Below are positions 63,288-64,000 of a DNA stretch of 64,000 nt, in pieces. The stretch covers positions 84,289,023 to 84,353,022 of the forward strand of contig JAAALK010000289.1 in the NCBI GenBank assembly GCA_019279435.1, read 5' to 3'. Position 1 is the first letter of the stretch; every line of letters begins with the position of its first letter. The notes below the pieces were generated by a model, which saw nothing but the letters and a program-made list of their open reading frames with translations, had not been told where the DNA came from and did no database searches. The position numbers and the translations under genes are program-made. The DNA comes from Zizania palustris. Lineage: Eukaryota; Streptophyta; Magnoliopsida; Poales; Poaceae.

Positions 63288-64000
63288 GTTAATTATCTTA
63301 TAATCTCCAATAATTTGCATTGCGTGCTCACTGATAATGTACATATAGACTTGCGACAACTCTTTTATGGAAGTATTAGTGCCAAAAGTTACGGTCGTTA
63401 TGATGTTAATGGTTTCCGCTTTCGTTCAACTATTTTTGAAGCATATCGACCTCTAGCGGCAACAACTAATACTAGAGTTGTTACAAGGGTCATTGATGGA
63501 CAAGAACACGAAACTATGTATTATGGAATCATCAAAAATATAATCGAGTACAATTTTGCCAGGAATAAGGAGATTAAAGTAGTTTTCTTTGATTGTGATT
63601 GGTTTGACCCTAAACATGGTACTCGTGAAAACCAATTTGGGATGGTTGAAGTCAAACACGCAGAACAATTATGTGGTTGCGATAATTTTGTCCTTGCTCA
63701 CCAAGTCGAGCAGGTGTATTATATGCCGTACTCATGTGAAAAACTAAGTGCTTGGTGGGTAGTCTACAAAGTGAATCCTCGGGAACATCTACACACCCCT
63801 AGTGATGATGGCGCTTATCAATTGGAGGTTGAAGAGGTCAATGAGGTTTACCAAGATGATGAATTACCGACTTCATTTAATGTAGAGTCAGAATCACCAG
63901 AAGATTCTTTTCTTGGCGATTCTAATGATGTAGCAGTTCCCGAGAAAAGGAAACACCAACATAAGAAGAAAAAAGTAACATGGCGTTCTTTGGGGATAAA
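63288..64000 (+). pseudogene. CACTA TNP2-associated DUF4216-like C-terminal region of H, open at window end
   Basis: Open frame of 237 codons to the edge without an identified start. It contains CVLTDNVHIDLRQL, SYGRYDVNGFRFR, MYYGIIKNIIEYNF, VVFFDCDWFDPKHGTRENQF and LAHQVEQVYYMPY, the pattern I know from DUF4216 segments of plant CACTA proteins. An acidic, then Lys-rich tail follows. It belongs to the broken H gene. It might be read alone if a start lies upstream, but I have no evidence for that. Confidence 0.78.

Larger units (their letters stand above)
39224..64000 (+). mobile_element. Element H: CACTA (En/Spm-like) transposon, 5' part, runs off right edge, with nested I and K
   Basis: Starts CACTACAGCAAAATG at 39224 inside the G integrase. 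H's own segments are 39224-40310, 59746-60273 and 62701-64000; the rest is nested insertions I and K. It shows subterminal AACTTCCGTCGGC repeats, a GC-rich block, an AT-rich stretch and a TNP2-type transposase gene. The 3' end and the 3-bp TSD partner (ACG at 39221-39223 on the left) are outside the window. The gene is broken, so H is not autonomous now. Confidence 0.88.

Overview
This window is plant nuclear DNA, almost certainly from a grass (Poaceae). The grounds are long-LTR Ty1/Copia elements of SIRE/Maximus type primed by initiator-Met tRNA, Tat-type Ty3/Gypsy elements with an extra RNase H, and CACTA transposons with AACTTCCGTCGGC subterminal repeats. I found no host protein-coding gene, tRNA, rRNA or CRISPR. 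Essentially all 64 kb is transposable element (TE) sequence inserted into TE sequence, as in pericentromeric or other heterochromatic grass DNA. I cannot name the species.

Layout, with elements lettered A-N. 1-3430: A, minus-strand Copia (gag plus 5' LTR), inserted in B. 3431-9372: B, plus-strand Copia of the same LTR family (decayed pol, 3' UTR, 3' LTR), inserted in F. 9373-14859: F, minus-strand Tat-type Gypsy (gag, PR, RT, RNase H), inserted by E. 14860-18704 and 29818-30213: E, minus-strand Copia (LTR and 3' UTR), split by D. 18705-29812: D, a complete, very young Copia with intact gag and pol, near-identical LTRs and a CTTAT target-site duplication. 30214-31659: GC-rich LTR-like sequence of uncertain family. 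31660-39223: G, plus-strand Tat-type Gypsy (LTR, PBS, gag, PR, RT, integrase), cut by H. 39224-64000: H, a plus-strand CACTA that runs off the right edge. H holds a 19.4 kb insertion, I (40311-59740, TSD TTGTT), and a short CACTA relative, K (60274-62697, TSD TTG). K holds a small hAT-like element, N (60931-61752, TSD ATATATAC). Inside I lie J (Copia, 41433-57613), L (complete minus-strand Copia inside J, TSD CACAC, 43948-54509) and M (a truncated Gypsy piece, 57614-59571).

Read as stratigraphy, the nest is F > E > (30214 LTR/G) > H > I > J > L, about seven levels. Five of the insertions (D, L, I, K, N) are proved by exact paired target-site duplications. D is the only element that looks coding-competent. 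The others carry nonsense codons, mostly C-to-T changes in CAG or CGA, as expected of methylated DNA, plus frameshifts and deletions.

The parts work as ordinary TE life cycles. LTRs carry TATA boxes, PBS sites prime minus-strand synthesis and polypurine tracts prime plus-strand synthesis. Gag forms the particle, and Pol supplies protease, integrase, reverse transcriptase and RNase H. H once encoded a TNP2-type transposase, now split by K and missing its catalytic core. I did not find a clearly new biological system. The features least explained by textbook TE anatomy are: a giant Gag with regularly spaced CxxC/coiled-coil modules; an exactly conserved 40-nt gag/pol -1 overlap; dense TTCGAA-type palindromes in LTRs of unrelated families; an exchanged R/U5 cassette in the L LTR; and a 3'-UTR block conserved between diverged Copia families.
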